From Pseudolactococcus insecticola (GTDB taxonomy: Bacteria; Bacillota; Bacilli; Lactobacillales; Streptococcaceae): a stretch of 64,000 bases of DNA. The stretch lies in contig NZ_BLLH01000004.1 of NCBI RefSeq assembly GCF_011170065.1, positions 78,094-142,093 of the forward strand, read 5' to 3'. Of the stretch, positions 17,344 to 26,591 are shown one piece after another. The notes under the pieces are model-generated. The model worked only from the letters and a program-made list of their open reading frames with translations. It was not told the origin of the DNA and did no database searches. Each line of letters starts with the position of its first letter. Position 1 is the first letter of the stretch. The position numbers were made by a program, and so were the translations under genes.

Positions 17344-18792
17344 TTAATCTACAAACTGAGACAAGTGCTTAATCGCCTTGTCTTTTCCTAACAGATAGAT
17401 CGTATCTGGCAACTCAGGGCCGTGCATTTCGCCTGATACGGCGATTCGGATCGGCATGAAGAGATTTTTCCCTTTGATGCCCGTTTCTTTTTGGACTTCC
17501 TTGATCAGCGGGAAGATGTTGTCCTTGACAAAGTCTGCATCCGATAGATTTTCGATTTTTTCTTTGAAGGCTTTGATGACAATCGGTGCAGTTTCAGTCG
17601 CAAGAACTTCTTTTGCCGCATCAGTCAACTCAGGAAACTCAGCATAGAACAAATCCGTCAGACCAACGATTTCGTCAACTGACGTCATTTGCGGCTGATA
17701 AAGTTCAACTAAGTGTTTTGACTTGTCATCTAAACGCCCTGCTGCCTCAAGAAATGGTTTTGCCATCTCAAAAATCTTGTCCAGATCAGCATTTTTGATA
17801 TAATCGTTGTCCAACCAGTCCAGTTTCTTCTGGTCAAACGCCGCAGGAGATTTCGACAAACGATTTTCATCAAACAGGTCAATCAATTGCGCTTGAGAGA
17901 AAATCTCTTCTTCTCCGCCAGGATTCCAGCCTAACAGGGCAATAAAGTTAAACACCGCTTCAGGCAGATAGCCTTTTTTGCGATAGTCCTCGATAAATTG
18001 CAAGGTGTTGGTATCGCGCTTAGACAGCTTTTTACCAGTCTCAGAGTTGATAATCAAGGTCATATGCCCGAACTCAGGCGCATCCCAGCCTAGCGCCTCA
18101 TAAATCATCAGCTGTTTAGGGGTATTAGCAATATGGTCATCACCGCGAATGACGTGAGAAATCTGCATATCGTGATCATCTACAACCACAGCAAAGTTAT
18201 ATGTCGGATAACCATCACGTTTTTGAATGACCCAATCGCCACCGATGTTCTTACCTTCAAACTCAATATCACCTTTAACAATATCGTTCCAAGTGTAGAT
18301 AGAGCCTTCTGGCACCTTGATACGAACTGTCGGCACGATGCCAGCTGCTTCACGCTCTGCAATGTATGCAGCCTCATCAGCATCAGAAAGTCCAGCAAAC
18401 TCGCTAATATAAACAGGGGGCAAGCCTTTTGCTTCTTGTTTTTCGCGGTCAACTGCAATCTCTTCTTCTGTTTTGTAAGACTTATAAGCCTTGCCAGACG
18501 CAAGTAATTCATCGATATATTTTTGATAAAGTGGCAGGCGTTCAGACTGACGGTAGTTGTCATGCGTTTCAGGCGACTCATCCCAGTCCATCCCAAGCCA
18601 GCGCAAGTTATCAAGCTGTGAACGTTCCCCGTCCTCTACATGACGCTTGCGGTCAGTATCCTCGATACGAATAATGAAATCACCGCCATGATGACGCGCA
18701 TAGAGGTAGTTAAACAGTGCTGTACGGGCATTCCCGATGTGCAAAAGTCCGGTTGGTGATGGTGCATAACGCACACGAATTTTGTTAGCCAT
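17344..18792 (-). CDS. gltX: glutamyl-tRNA synthetase
   Basis: Charges tRNA-Glu, and probably also tRNA-Gln for later amidation, as in other Firmicutes. 482 residues is typical. The class I signature appears as LLHIGNA at about residues 16-22, and KLSKRD replaces KMSKS at about residues 253-258. Glu-specific features include RYAPSPTG at the N-terminus. GGAG lies upstream of ATG 18792. It follows ispF, from which it is separated by a terminator, and completes the radA-yacL-ispD-ispF-gltX order seen in bacilli. Confidence 0.97.
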   Translation of the reverse strand: MANKIRVRYAPSPTGLLHIGNARTALFNYLYARHHGGDFIIRIEDTDRKRHVEDGERSQLDNLRWLGMDWDESPETHDNYRQSERLPLYQKYIDELLASGKAYKSYKTEEEIAVDREKQEAKGLPPVYISEFAGLSDADEAAYIAEREAAGIVPTVRIKVPEGSIYTWNDIVKGDIEFEGKNIGGDWVIQKRDGYPTYNFAVVVDDHDMQISHVIRGDDHIANTPKQLMIYEALGWDAPEFGHMTLIINSETGKKLSKRDTNTLQFIEDYRKKGYLPEAVFNFIALLGWNPGGEEEIFSQAQLIDLFDENRLSKSPAAFDQKKLDWLDNDYIKNADLDKIFEMAKPFLEAAGRLDDKSKHLVELYQPQMTSVDEIVGLTDLFYAEFPELTDAAKEVLATETAPIVIKAFKEKIENLSDADFVKDNIFPLIKEVQKETGIKGKNLFMPIRIAVSGEMHGPELPDTIYLLGKDKAIKHLSQFVD

Positions 18793-18842
18793 TTTCGTTT
18801 TCTCCTTGTTAAATAAACAGTCATCCCTATTTTACCAAAATA

Positions 18843-18872
18843 TCAAAAAAAGCGCTAACTTTGAGTTAGCAA
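18843..18872 (-). terminator. terminator of the yacL-ispD-AIM24-ispF unit
   Basis: Minus strand GCTAACT, CAA loop, AGTTAGC, then GC and seven T residues. Confidence 0.85.
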
Positions 18873-18883
18873 CAAATTTTTAA

Positions 18884-19384
18884 TCATTTTTGAGACTCTT
18901 TTTCGATGCGACTCAGTAACACAACCGCTTCACTAGCGATTCCCTCACTTCTGCCAATAAAGCCAAGTTTTTCAGTCGTCGTGGCTTTGATATTGATATT
19001 TCCAGGTCGCGTATTGAGCACATAAGCGATATTTCCCTTCATGCGCGACAAATGTGGTGACATCTTAGGCTTTTCAGCCATGATAGTCGTGTCAATATTA
19101 CTAATTTCATAGCCTTGTTCAAGCATTTTTTTGTAAATATCTGACAGAATCTCGGTTGATGCGATACCAAGCGTAGCCGTATCCGTATCAGGAAAGGCAT
19201 GCCCAATATCACCTAGACCAAGCGCGCCAAGAATCGCATCCGCAATCGCATGCAGTAAAACATCGGCATCAGAGTGCCCCTGTAGTCCTTTTTCAAACGG
19301 AATTTTCACCCCACCGATGATCAGATCACGTTTATACACGAGTTGATGAACGTCGTAGCCATGACCAATTCTAAGTGAGTGCAT
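18884..19384 (-). CDS. ispF: 2-C-methyl-D-erythritol 2,4-cyclodiphosphate synthase
   Basis: Fifth enzyme of the MEP isoprenoid pathway. 166 residues from ATG 19384, the usual IspF size. Metal ligands are visible in GYDVH (about residues 7-11) and in [23 protein letters not shown] is the conserved C-terminal motif. The start at 19384 is set by GGAGGAATTTTTG immediately upstream and by homology. An in-frame extension to 19429 has no ribosome site. The gene overlaps the 3' end of the AIM24 gene by 14 nt, implying coupling. The MEP pathway is not the usual isoprenoid route of streptococci and L. lactis. Confidence 0.95.
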   Translation of the reverse strand: MHSLRIGHGYDVHQLVYKRDLIIGGVKIPFEKGLQGHSDADVLLHAIADAILGALGLGDIGHAFPDTDTATLGIASTEILSDIYKKMLEQGYEISNIDTTIMAEKPKMSPHLSRMKGNIAYVLNTRPGNINIKATTTEKLGFIGRSEGIASEAVVLLSRIEKESQK

Positions 19385-20132
19385 CAAAAATTCCTCCCAA
19401 GGCGTTACCAGACGAGCCAGACTTCCCATCCGTCACGATATAATTTTTCAAAATCCCTGCAAACGTCTCAATATTGAGACTTTGAACGTAAACTTCTCCC
19501 GTCCCTTGAAAATGATTGACAATCCCCTCGCCAGTGCCAATAGACTGCACAAAGCCATTTTCCAGATGAATATCATAGTCAAGCGTTTCTGACCAAGCAA
19601 CGACGTGCGCGTTATCAATCGTTATTTCCTGATTTTCCAGGCTGATTTTTTTGATTGACCCAAAAGCATTGACAAGCAAGGTCCCTACACCTTCAGTCGT
19701 CATAACGAACAAACCGCCCTGACCACCAAAGAAAGCCCGACCAATACTCTGACGCACCATGCTATACTGCGCACTGCCATCAAGCGCTAGAAAAGCACCA
19801 TCATTGAGCCGATACTGGTTCTGACCTAGTTCAAGCGCCATGACTTGTCCAGGAGTCGACGGCGCAAGGGCGATTAAGCCTTCATCACTGTTAGAGCTCG
19901 CTTTCGTGATAAAAACGCTCTCGCCAGACGTCATCGCACGCCCCGCAGCCTTTAACAATTTGCCAATGCCGCTGCCTTTTGCATTTAACTCGCTATTAAG
20001 CGTGACAGCACTGTTGTGATAGACCATACTGCCCCGTTGAATATAGGCAAACTCGCCAGTTTCAAGCGCAATTTCAATCATAGGAAACTGCATATTACTA
20101 TCTATCGTGTACTTCATCTTATTATCAGACAT
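19371..20132 (-). CDS. AIM24 family protein
   Basis: 253-residue protein of the AIM24/TIGR00266-like family, a double-stranded beta-helix fold of unknown bacterial function. Typical motifs are the early [15 protein letters not shown], the Gly-rich [11 protein letters not shown] region and the late [10 protein letters not shown] strand. There is no signal peptide. ATG 20132 is chosen because AAAGGAG is 6 nt upstream. An in-frame extension to 20165 lacks one. It sits between ispD and ispF, interrupting the classic pair, and overlaps ispF by 14 nt. Nothing in the sequence ties it to isoprenoid chemistry. Confidence 0.85.
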   Translation of the reverse strand: MSDNKMKYTIDSNMQFPMIEIALETGEFAYIQRGSMVYHNSAVTLNSELNAKGSGIGKLLKAAGRAMTSGESVFITKASSNSDEGLIALAPSTPGQVMALELGQNQYRLNDGAFLALDGSAQYSMVRQSIGRAFFGGQGGLFVMTTEGVGTLLVNAFGSIKKISLENQEITIDNAHVVAWSETLDYDIHLENGFVQSIGTGEGIVNHFQGTGEVYVQSLNIETFAGILKNYIVTDGKSGSSGNALGGIFDALT

Positions 20133-20225
20133 CCGATACTCCTTTGTTTCAAGCAAATCAATCAAAATAGACTATTTTTTAACTATGACATAGTTCCATT
20201 TTACCAGATCATGGGCAAAAAATGG

Positions 20226-20906
20226 TCATAACTGGCCACGTTTAGCTAAAATCGCCTGACCAACCGTTAAGTCCTCGGGCGTAGTCAGCTTGATATTATC
20301 ATAAGACCCCATGACGATATCGACAGGTATATCTGAAAATGTCTCAAGCAAACTCGCATCGTCAGTCCCTAGAAAACGTGCTGAAAAAGCTGCCTCATGC
20401 GCTGTACGAATGACTGCCGTCTCAAAATACTGAGGGGTTTGCGCACTCCAAAGGTTCTGACGGGGCACAGTATGTGTGATTTTCCCATCGTCAGACTGCT
20501 TGATTGTATCCTTTACAGGCACCGCCAAAATTGCATTCTGATGCGTTTTCAAGGCGGAAAGCTCTTTTAGCGTCACAAAAGGTCGCGCGCCATCATGGAT
20601 CATGACTTGTGATGTGCTCACATGTGCCAAAGCATTTCTGACAGAATCCTGACGCTCCGCGCCCCCCACGACAAACTGAACCTTGTCTGACAATACTGCC
20701 AAAAACTGCTCTTTTTCTGCGACTTTACCGACTAAAATGATCTGAGCACAATCTGCATCTGCCAAAAACAAATCCAAAGAATAGGTATAAACCGCTTGAC
20801 TGTTGAGCGTCAAAAAGATTTTGTTATGCGCAGCACCCATTCGCGTGCCAGAACCCGCAGCCAAGATCACAGCACTATAGCTTTTTTCATTTGGACTGCC
20901 CGTCAT
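20226..20906 (-). CDS. ispD: 2-C-methyl-D-erythritol 4-phosphate cytidylyltransferase
   Basis: Third step of the MEP pathway: makes CDP-methylerythritol from MEP and CTP. 226 residues. The nucleotidyltransferase signature AVILAAGSGTRMG is at about residues 12-24, with NKIFLTL after it, HDGARPFV at about residues 96-103 and TDDASLLE near residue 186, all as in IspD. TagI/TarI-type cytidylyltransferases share the fold. The adjacent ispF argues for IspD. ATG 20906 overlaps the yacL stop by 4 nt (ATGA), indicating translational coupling. Confidence 0.9.
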   Translation of the reverse strand: MTGSPNEKSYSAVILAAGSGTRMGAAHNKIFLTLNSQAVYTYSLDLFLADADCAQIILVGKVAEKEQFLAVLSDKVQFVVGGAERQDSVRNALAHVSTSQVMIHDGARPFVTLKELSALKTHQNAILAVPVKDTIKQSDDGKITHTVPRQNLWSAQTPQYFETAVIRTAHEAAFSARFLGTDDASLLETFSDIPVDIVMGSYDNIKLTTPEDLTVGQAILAKRGQL

Positions 20907-21967
20907 TGTGCAAGTTCCCCGAAAATCATACGGCCAGCCGACGTTTGAAGTGATTTCGTCACGGCAACTCTCACCGTCTGATCAATCTTATCTGCAGTTT
21001 CTTCAACGACAATCATCGTCCCGTCAGCCAAATAACCGATGCCTTGACGACGTTCCGTGCCTTTTTTGACAATGACAAGTTCAAGCGTATCACCAACGAG
21101 CAGCTGCGGTTTCACCGCATTTGCAAGGTCATTGATATTGAGCACCTTCACACCCTGGATTTCTGCGACTTTGTTAAGATTAAAGTCATTTGTCACAAGC
21201 GCAGCGCCCGTCTCTGACGCATAGCGTAAGAGCTTCGTATCCACCTCATGAATATCCTCGTAATCCTTACCAGAAACAGTTACTTTTGCGATGTCTTTCA
21301 TTTCATTGACCAAGTCAAGACCCCGTCTACCCTTGGCACGCTTGAGGTTATCGTTACTGTCGGACAGCAATTGCATCTCTAGCAAGACAAAATTTGGCAC
21401 AATGATCTCGCCATCCAAAAAGCCAGTTTTTAGAATATCGAAAATCCGACCGTCGATCAGAACACTGGTATCCAGCAGTTTGGCATAGTTTTTCTGATGC
21501 TTTTTCTTATCAGTATCAGAAGCCGTTTTTTCACTCGTTTTTCTCCTACTGAAAATCTTGAAAATATCCGCCTCACGCCGTGACGAAATGCTATAGCCGA
21601 CATAAATCGTTAGAATCATCAGCAAAAACGGGACAATTGTCGACAAAATCGGCGTCCGCAAAATCCAAAAGGGAATACTTGCAATGGCACCAATAATCAA
21701 GCCAATCACAGCACCGATAAATCCCCAGGTAATTTTTTGAATATTGATTGTTGCAACAGCCTCGTCAATTTTTTCAACAAAGTTCAACAGTAGTCTGATA
21801 AATATAAAGGAAAAAATCAGAAAAATAATTGCGCCAACTAAACTATTGACTACTGCGTTATGTTCAAATTGCCTTTGATGCACCAATACCCAAAATTCAG
21901 GTAAAAATGAGTCGCCGAGTGTTGCACCGATGACCGCCATCAAGGCATGAATGATGATTCTTCTCAT
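20903..21967 (-). CDS. yacL: PIN/TRAM domain membrane protein, YacL-like
   Basis: 354 residues from ATG 21967, set by GGAG with a 6-nt spacer. Four N-terminal membrane helices span residues about 1-130. A PIN nuclease-like domain follows (LLDTSVLIDGRIFDI at about 174-188, with acidic residues typical of PIN active sites). A C-terminal TRAM domain starts at about residue 285 (GDTLELVIVKKGTERRQGIGYL). The family is widespread in Firmicutes and its function is poorly known. It heads the yacL-ispD-AIM24-ispF unit. Confidence 0.9.
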   Translation of the reverse strand: MRRIIIHALMAVIGATLGDSFLPEFWVLVHQRQFEHNAVVNSLVGAIIFLIFSFIFIRLLLNFVEKIDEAVATINIQKITWGFIGAVIGLIIGAIASIPFWILRTPILSTIVPFLLMILTIYVGYSISSRREADIFKIFSRRKTSEKTASDTDKKKHQKNYAKLLDTSVLIDGRIFDILKTGFLDGEIIVPNFVLLEMQLLSDSNDNLKRAKGRRGLDLVNEMKDIAKVTVSGKDYEDIHEVDTKLLRYASETGAALVTNDFNLNKVAEIQGVKVLNINDLANAVKPQLLVGDTLELVIVKKGTERRQGIGYLADGTMIVVEETADKIDQTVRVAVTKSLQTSAGRMIFGELAQ

Positions 21968-22004
21968 ATCATTCTCCTTCTTGTGTAAAATTATTAGATT
22001 GAAA

Positions 22005-22037
22005 AAGTAGTGCAAATTGAAAACGATTGCACTACCC
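22005..22037 (-). terminator. terminator of dut-radA
   Basis: Minus strand GTAGTGCAA (22027-22035), 11-nt loop, TTGCACTAC (22007-22015), followed by TTTTTC. Confidence 0.8.
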
Positions 22038-22069
22038 TAGTTTACCATATTTTATTTAAAAAATCTTCA

Positions 22070-23431
22070 TTAACCAAAAACCTTTTGCAAGACTTCGGTT
22101 AATGTCGTGACGCCAACCGCTTCAATACTTGCTGGGATCTCAAGACCTGTCAGCGAATTTTTCGGTACATATATTTTTTTGAAACCTAGTTTTGCCGCCT
22201 CATTGATCCGACTTTCGATGCGATTAACACGGCGAATCTCACCAGTCAGGCCGATCTCGCCTATAAATGCAACATCTGGCGACGTCGGAATTTCCTTATA
22301 GCTTGACGCAATTGCAACGGCAACCGCAAGGTCAATCGCTGGTTCATCAAGTTTGACACCCCCCGCAGATTTGAGATAGGCGTCCTGATTTTGTAGCAAA
22401 AGATTGGCACGCTTTTCAAGTACTGCCATGAGCAGGCTGACACGGTTAAAGTCAAGGCCTGCTGTCGTTCGCTTGGCGTTACCAAACACAGTCGGCGTCA
22501 CAAGCGCCTGAATTTCAACCAAAATCGGCCGCGTCCCTTCCATCGACACAACGATAGCAGAGCCCGTCGCACCAGCTAAGCGCTCTTCTAAAAATATCTC
22601 GCTGGGATTTGTCACCTCAACTAAGCCCTGCGACTGCATCTCAAAAATACCGATTTCATTTGTCGAGCCAAAGCGATTTTTGACCGCCCGCAAAATCCGA
22701 AAAGTATGCTGCCGCTCACCTTCAAAATACAAAACGGTATCTACCATATGTTCAAGCATCCGTGGTCCCGCAAGGCTACCTTCTTTTGTCACATGTCCCA
22801 CGATGAAAGTTGCGATATTATTGGTTTTAGCAATCTGGAGCAGCTCCGCTGTGACTTCCCGTACCTGACTGACAGAACCTTGAACACCTGTTATTTCAGG
22901 ACTCATCACGGTTTGAATCGAGTCAATCACCAGAAAATCTGGCTGTAATTTCTCAATTTCAGCACGAACGTTTTGCATATTGTTTTCGGCATAGAGATAA
23001 AAGTCTGAGTCCAAATCACCCAAGCGCTCTGCACGCATCTTGATTTGTTGCGCCGACTCCTCGCCTGACACATAAAGTACGCGCCCACGATTGGCCAGCT
23101 GAACCGACACTTGTAGCAGGATTGTAGACTTACCGATACCCGGATCGCCACCAATCAAAATCATGCTCCCTGGTACTACACCGCCGCCTAGCACACGGTT
23201 GAACTCGTCCATATCAGTCAAAATCCGTGGTGTTTCAAGGCTTTCGACTTCTCCAAGTTTGATTGGTCGCGTCTTTTCTCCTGTGATTGTCACGCGCGCA
23301 TTTTTGACTTCCTGCGTCTCAACTTCTTCGACAAAAGAGTTCCACGCGCCACAATTGGAACAACGTCCCATATATTTTGGTGACTGGTAGCCACATGATT
23401 GGCAGACAAACTTTGATTTTACTTTTGCCAT
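22070..23431 (-). CDS. radA: DNA repair protein RadA
   Basis: 453-residue RecA-like branch-migration helicase in recombination and repair. The zinc finger CQSCG-(n)-CSNCG lies at residues 10-30. Walker [11 protein letters not shown] is at about 94-103. The RadA-specific KNRFG motif ([11 protein letters not shown]) is at about 250. A Lon-like C-terminal domain follows. ATG 23431 begins 2 nt after the dut stop, so the two are one operon. AGGT lies in the dut 3' end. The order dut-radA is typical of streptococci. Confidence 0.97.
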   Translation of the reverse strand: MAKVKSKFVCQSCGYQSPKYMGRCSNCGAWNSFVEEVETQEVKNARVTITGEKTRPIKLGEVESLETPRILTDMDEFNRVLGGGVVPGSMILIGGDPGIGKSTILLQVSVQLANRGRVLYVSGEESAQQIKMRAERLGDLDSDFYLYAENNMQNVRAEIEKLQPDFLVIDSIQTVMSPEITGVQGSVSQVREVTAELLQIAKTNNIATFIVGHVTKEGSLAGPRMLEHMVDTVLYFEGERQHTFRILRAVKNRFGSTNEIGIFEMQSQGLVEVTNPSEIFLEERLAGATGSAIVVSMEGTRPILVEIQALVTPTVFGNAKRTTAGLDFNRVSLLMAVLEKRANLLLQNQDAYLKSAGGVKLDEPAIDLAVAVAIASSYKEIPTSPDVAFIGEIGLTGEIRRVNRIESRINEAAKLGFKKIYVPKNSLTGLEIPASIEAVGVTTLTEVLQKVFG

Positions 23432-23433
23432 TT

Positions 23434-23880
23434 TTATTTACCTGTACTGCCAAAGCCGCCAAGTCGCGTGCCGTGTGCTGTATCATCATCTGCCATCAAA
23501 AACGGCGCAAACACACCTTGTACGATACGCTCGCCTTTTTCAACCGTGACAGGTTCGTCCGTAATATTTTTCATTTGGGCAAAAATATGCCCTTCATTAT
23601 CAGGATTGCCATAATAATCGCCGTCAATGACGCCAACGCTGTTAATCAGCACCAAGCCCTTTTTTCGTGGGTTAGAGGACCTATCATAGAGATAGAGCAC
23701 TTCCCCAGACTGCATATAGGCCTTGATTCCCGTTGGAATCAGCTTAATCTCGCCTGGTGCAAGCACAATTGTTTCAGCTGCCTGAAAATCATAGCCAGCC
23801 GCATGCGCCGTCGTCCTCACAGGCAAGCTCACACTAGCTGCTTGATAGGCTGTTACGATTTCAAATCCACGTTTTGTCAT
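23434..23880 (-). CDS. dut: dUTP diphosphatase
   Basis: Hydrolyses dUTP to dUMP, keeping uracil out of DNA. 148 residues, a trimeric dUTPase. Motif I is AAGYDFQA, motif [12 protein letters not shown], motif [16 protein letters not shown] (catalytic Asp), motif [13 protein letters not shown] and motif [11 protein letters not shown] at the C-terminus, so all five are present. GGAG precedes ATG 23880. A TATAAT (23936-23941, minus) lies directly downstream of the terminator of the small RNA at 23943-24027. Confidence 0.96.
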   Translation of the reverse strand: MTKRGFEIVTAYQAASVSLPVRTTAHAAGYDFQAAETIVLAPGEIKLIPTGIKAYMQSGEVLYLYDRSSNPRKKGLVLINSVGVIDGDYYGNPDNEGHIFAQMKNITDEPVTVEKGERIVQGVFAPFLMADDDTAHGTRLGGFGSTGK

Positions 23881-23942
23881 GTTTATCTCCTGTTTCTATC
23901 TCACGAATCATATCTTTGGTTAATGTCCTTATTCTATTATAC

Positions 23943-24027
23943 GAAAAAAGCCGAGAAAAATCTCAGCTCTTTTCTAAAAAGGGAGTTTTATGAAGATTAG
24001 GAAGGGTAACCTAATCATTTTAAGGAT
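23943..24027 (-). ncRNA. second small RNA, homologous to the one at 2193-2260
   Basis: Minus-strand promoter GTGACA (24057-24062), 17 bp, extended -10 TGCTATGAT (box 24034-24039). The predicted transcript has stem GATTAGG/CCTAATC with loop TTACCCTT, then TTCATAAAACTCCCTTTTTA, then a terminator hairpin (arms 23949-23956 and 23961-23968) and a T run. The segment from TTCATAAA through the terminator closely matches the RNA at 2193-2260: TTCATAAA, ACTCCCTTTT, AG, GAGATTT, CTCGGCT and TTTTTTCG are shared in order. No CiaR repeat is seen here. It could also be released from the lctO 3' untranslated region, since lctO has no other terminator. Confidence 0.65.
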
Positions 24028-24094
24028 GATTCTATCATAGCAAACCCGGTTTAGTTTGTCACGTTTGAAGTATAAAATGGAATCATTTTTTAGA

Positions 24095-25195
24095 TTAGTC
24101 AATCAAGTCAGTTGTTTTGATTTCAGCGATATTTTTTGTACCAGCAAGCTGCATCGTGATAGACAATTCCTTGTTCAAATGTTCAATCACTGATTGCACA
24201 CCTTGTGCGCCACCAAGATTTAGACCGTAAAGGACTGGACGGCCAACAGCTACCAGGTCAGCACCTTGTGCAATCGCTTTGAAAACATGTTCACCACGAC
24301 GAACACCAGAGTCAAAGACGATTGGCACACGTTTAGCGACAGCAGATGCAATGGCTGGCAAAGTTTCGATAGAGGCTGGACCACCGTCAAGTTGACGACC
24401 GCCGTGATTGGAAACCCAGATACCATCAGCTCCTGCATCAATAGCAGCTGACGCATCTTCTGCAGATTGCACGCCTTTGACAAGGACTGGAAGCCCTGTG
24501 ATATCTTTGATTTTTTTGATATCTTCTAACACAAGGCCTTGTTTAGCAGCCGCATAGATTTCGCCGATGCCTTTACCCACACCGTCGCTTTCTGAAAATG
24601 CTGCAAGGTTTGGCATAGGAAGTGGAAACTCAAAGCCGTTGATGACATCTTCTTCACGGTATCCGCCAAGTGTTGAGTCAGCAGTCAAGATGATGGCTTT
24701 CACGCCAGCAGCAACTGCTTTTTTAAGCAAAAATTCGTTAAACTGATCATCTTTACTCATGTAAAGTTGGAAAAATTGCGGTGCACCAGGTGCTGCAGCG
24801 GCAGCATCTTCTACTGACGTGCTACCGTATGTTGAGATTGAAAAGAGTGAGCCAACTTCGGCCATGGCTTTCGCCGTATCAACTTCTCCCGCCATATGCG
24901 CCAAACCTTGCGCCGCAACTGGTGCTTGGATGATTGGCGTTTTCAGGTCAATACCGAAAATCGATGTTGACAAATCAGCTGAATCAACGCCACGCAAAAC
25001 ACGTGGGACGATTTTTTTGTCATTAAAGGCACGTGTGTTTTCAGACATTGTCCACTCGTCTTCGGCACCGCCACGGATATAGCCAAATGCACCTTTGTTC
25101 CCTTGCGCTTCCATGCGCGCTTTCACTTTTCCTTCAAGGGATTTGATGTTCACGATAGCGACTTTTTGTTCGTCCGTACTTGTTGTGTAAGCCAT
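24095..25195 (-). CDS. lctO: L-lactate oxidase (FMN)
   Basis: Oxidises L-lactate to pyruvate with O2, making H2O2. The 366-residue FMN alpha-hydroxy-acid oxidase is close in length and sequence style to Aerococcus and streptococcal lactate oxidases. The active-site His and FMN contacts lie in SNHGGRQLDGGPAS at about residues 263-276. GSLFSISTYGSTSVED and DSGVRRGEHVFKA are further flavin-binding motifs. Other family members (glycolate or mandelate oxidases) are less likely given the host. The promoter TTGACA-16-TAAAAT is followed at its start site by an 18-bp palindrome. Pyruvate made here can feed acetyl phosphate and ackA. Confidence 0.93.
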   Translation of the reverse strand: MAYTTSTDEQKVAIVNIKSLEGKVKARMEAQGNKGAFGYIRGGAEDEWTMSENTRAFNDKKIVPRVLRGVDSADLSTSIFGIDLKTPIIQAPVAAQGLAHMAGEVDTAKAMAEVGSLFSISTYGSTSVEDAAAAAPGAPQFFQLYMSKDDQFNEFLLKKAVAAGVKAIILTADSTLGGYREEDVINGFEFPLPMPNLAAFSESDGVGKGIGEIYAAAKQGLVLEDIKKIKDITGLPVLVKGVQSAEDASAAIDAGADGIWVSNHGGRQLDGGPASIETLPAIASAVAKRVPIVFDSGVRRGEHVFKAIAQGADLVAVGRPVLYGLNLGGAQGVQSVIEHLNKELSITMQLAGTKNIAEIKTTDLID

Positions 25196-25232
25196 AAGTT
25201 CACCTCTGTTTTTTTATAAGTATTTTCTGTGT

Positions 25233-25250
25233 CGTTTACAAAAGTAAACG
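25233..25250. promoter_or_regulatory. 18-bp palindromic operator at lctO start site
   Basis: CGTTTAC-AAAA-GTAAACG is a perfect inverted repeat. It begins about two bases after the predicted transcription start, a classic repressor position. Two cre-like half sites are embedded, but the whole does not match a full cre. Confidence 0.6.
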
Positions 25251-25258
25251 TTAAATTT

Positions 25259-25286
25259 ATTTTACCACTTCTTGTTTGGATGTCAA
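25259..25286 (-). promoter_or_regulatory. lctO promoter
   Basis: TTGACA (25281-25286), 16 bp, TAAAAT (25259-25264) on the minus strand. Confidence 0.7.
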
Positions 25287-25300
25287 TGAATTTGATTTTC

Positions 25301-26428
25301 CTATAAAATAACTATGCCTTCTTCCCAGCTAATCTCATCCATGTTAGTAAACGCTTTAAACTCTTGTAAATTTTCTTCAATGTCTGGCAGATATTTTTTC
25401 ATAGTCATTGACTTTAATGTTAATTGTTTGACTAGCAAAGTCTTTGTTTTATCGTTTACTTTTAGATCTATCGCCCCTACAATCTCATCACCCACCAAGA
25501 TAGGCAAGGCAAAATAGCCAAATTTTCTTTTATTTTTTGGCATATAGCTTTCTAGTTTATAGTCAAAATCAAACAGGCGATTCAATCGTACCCTGTCTTT
25601 AATCGCATTATCAAATGGTGATAAAAACTTGCATGCCATGTCCCTATCAACTCCCTTCACGTCCATTAGCTTCTCATCTTCTGGCAATATATAGTAATCT
25701 TCTCCCTCATATTGCCCAGCAAGCATTATCTGATGCTGTTTTGACAGCCTGGAAATCGCATTTTCAAGATCTTTTACTTTGAGATTAAAATATCTCTTCA
25801 TATCGTCAAATGTAGCAAGGCCAATATTTTGCAGGCTCAATAAAACAAAATGAGCCATCATTTGTTCTGAAATTTCTGTCTGAGACAAGTGGCTTTCTTG
25901 CACTTCTGTTTTTAGCGTATATAATTTATTAAATTTTTCATTTCTAGAAATCTTCAATAACCCTGCTCGCCATAAGGCGTTCGTGACAACGTCTTTATCA
26001 GACATATCCCAATTTTCTTTTTTATGAGAGAGGGTACTTTTTTCTTCTGTCAATAACTTGAACTGTTTGATATAGTTATCTTTTTCGTTTGTCGCTTCTA
26101 GTTTTTTATATCTTGAGCTATGCAGCAGATGTGTTAGCTCATGATGACTAGGCACCAAAGATAGGGCATGAAGATAGAGTTCAGCTGCAAAATCCTCTTT
26201 GTATAATTTCAAATAATCGTTGATCTTATAGCTTTTATCCCGATTATAAAAAAATATGTCCTGACTTCTTGCAGACATGACACGCATGCTATCAAGCTGC
26301 ACAAAACCTAGAGAATTGATGAGTTGTTTCATAGTTGCTTCACTATTATTATCACTAGGTGATAATGTCAATATTGGAAATTGTTTTTTTAATTGTAACT
26401 TTTTAATATCACGGTTATTGAAAGCCAT
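25301..26428 (-). CDS. winged-helix protein, YcaQ/AlkX-like family
   Basis: 375-residue protein of the HTH_42/YcaQ family, some members of which are DNA glycosylases that unhook interstrand crosslinks. The family segment FVQLDSMRVMSARSQDIFF is at residues about 44-62, close to the QLDS...R region of YcaQ, followed by YLHALSLVPSHHE. The catalytic QxQ/QxD residues should be checked before assuming glycosylase activity. ATG 26428 is chosen because AAGGTGG lies 5 nt upstream. A GTG at 26437 is also in frame but lies within that site. The gene is markedly more AT-rich than its left neighbours and belongs with the next two genes. Confidence 0.75.
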   Translation of the reverse strand: MAFNNRDIKKLQLKKQFPILTLSPSDNNSEATMKQLINSLGFVQLDSMRVMSARSQDIFFYNRDKSYKINDYLKLYKEDFAAELYLHALSLVPSHHELTHLLHSSRYKKLEATNEKDNYIKQFKLLTEEKSTLSHKKENWDMSDKDVVTNALWRAGLLKISRNEKFNKLYTLKTEVQESHLSQTEISEQMMAHFVLLSLQNIGLATFDDMKRYFNLKVKDLENAISRLSKQHQIMLAGQYEGEDYYILPEDEKLMDVKGVDRDMACKFLSPFDNAIKDRVRLNRLFDFDYKLESYMPKNKRKFGYFALPILVGDEIVGAIDLKVNDKTKTLLVKQLTLKSMTMKKYLPDIEENLQEFKAFTNMDEISWEEGIVIL

Positions 26429-26495
26429 GCGAACCACCTTATTTTTAAATTTTTATTAGATAGAAAAAGAAATCAAATTATTATCAACTCATTAT

Positions 26496-26527
26496 ATATT
26501 ATGATAACATAATATTGTTAGTATAAT
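26496..26527 (+). promoter_or_regulatory. operator-like inverted repeat and -10 of the beta-propeller operon
   Basis: ATATTATG-ATAA-CATAATAT (26496-26515) is a perfect inverted repeat ending 6 bp before TATAAT (26522-26527). It covers the -35 region, and no canonical -35 is seen. Confidence 0.5.
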
Positions 26528-26591
26528 AATGTAATAATTTTGCTTTATTTTATTGACAAATGAGAATCAACTGTCTAAAGGAGACAAAATT

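Noticed and set aside
22017..22031. Perfect cre-like match TTGAAAACGATTGCA
   Set aside because: It lies in the loop and arm of the radA terminator with no clear promoter. About one such match is expected by chance in a window this size.
23377..24000. 207-codon plus-strand open frame
   Set aside because: It lies antisense to the 5' part of radA, dut and the small RNA. No family resemblance and no start signals.
23990..24040. 16-codon plus-strand peptide behind an excellent GGGAG ribosome site
   Set aside because: The apparent ribosome site is the complement of the anti-Shine-Dalgarno core of the minus-strand small RNA, and there is no plus-strand promoter of note. The small RNA explains the sequence better.
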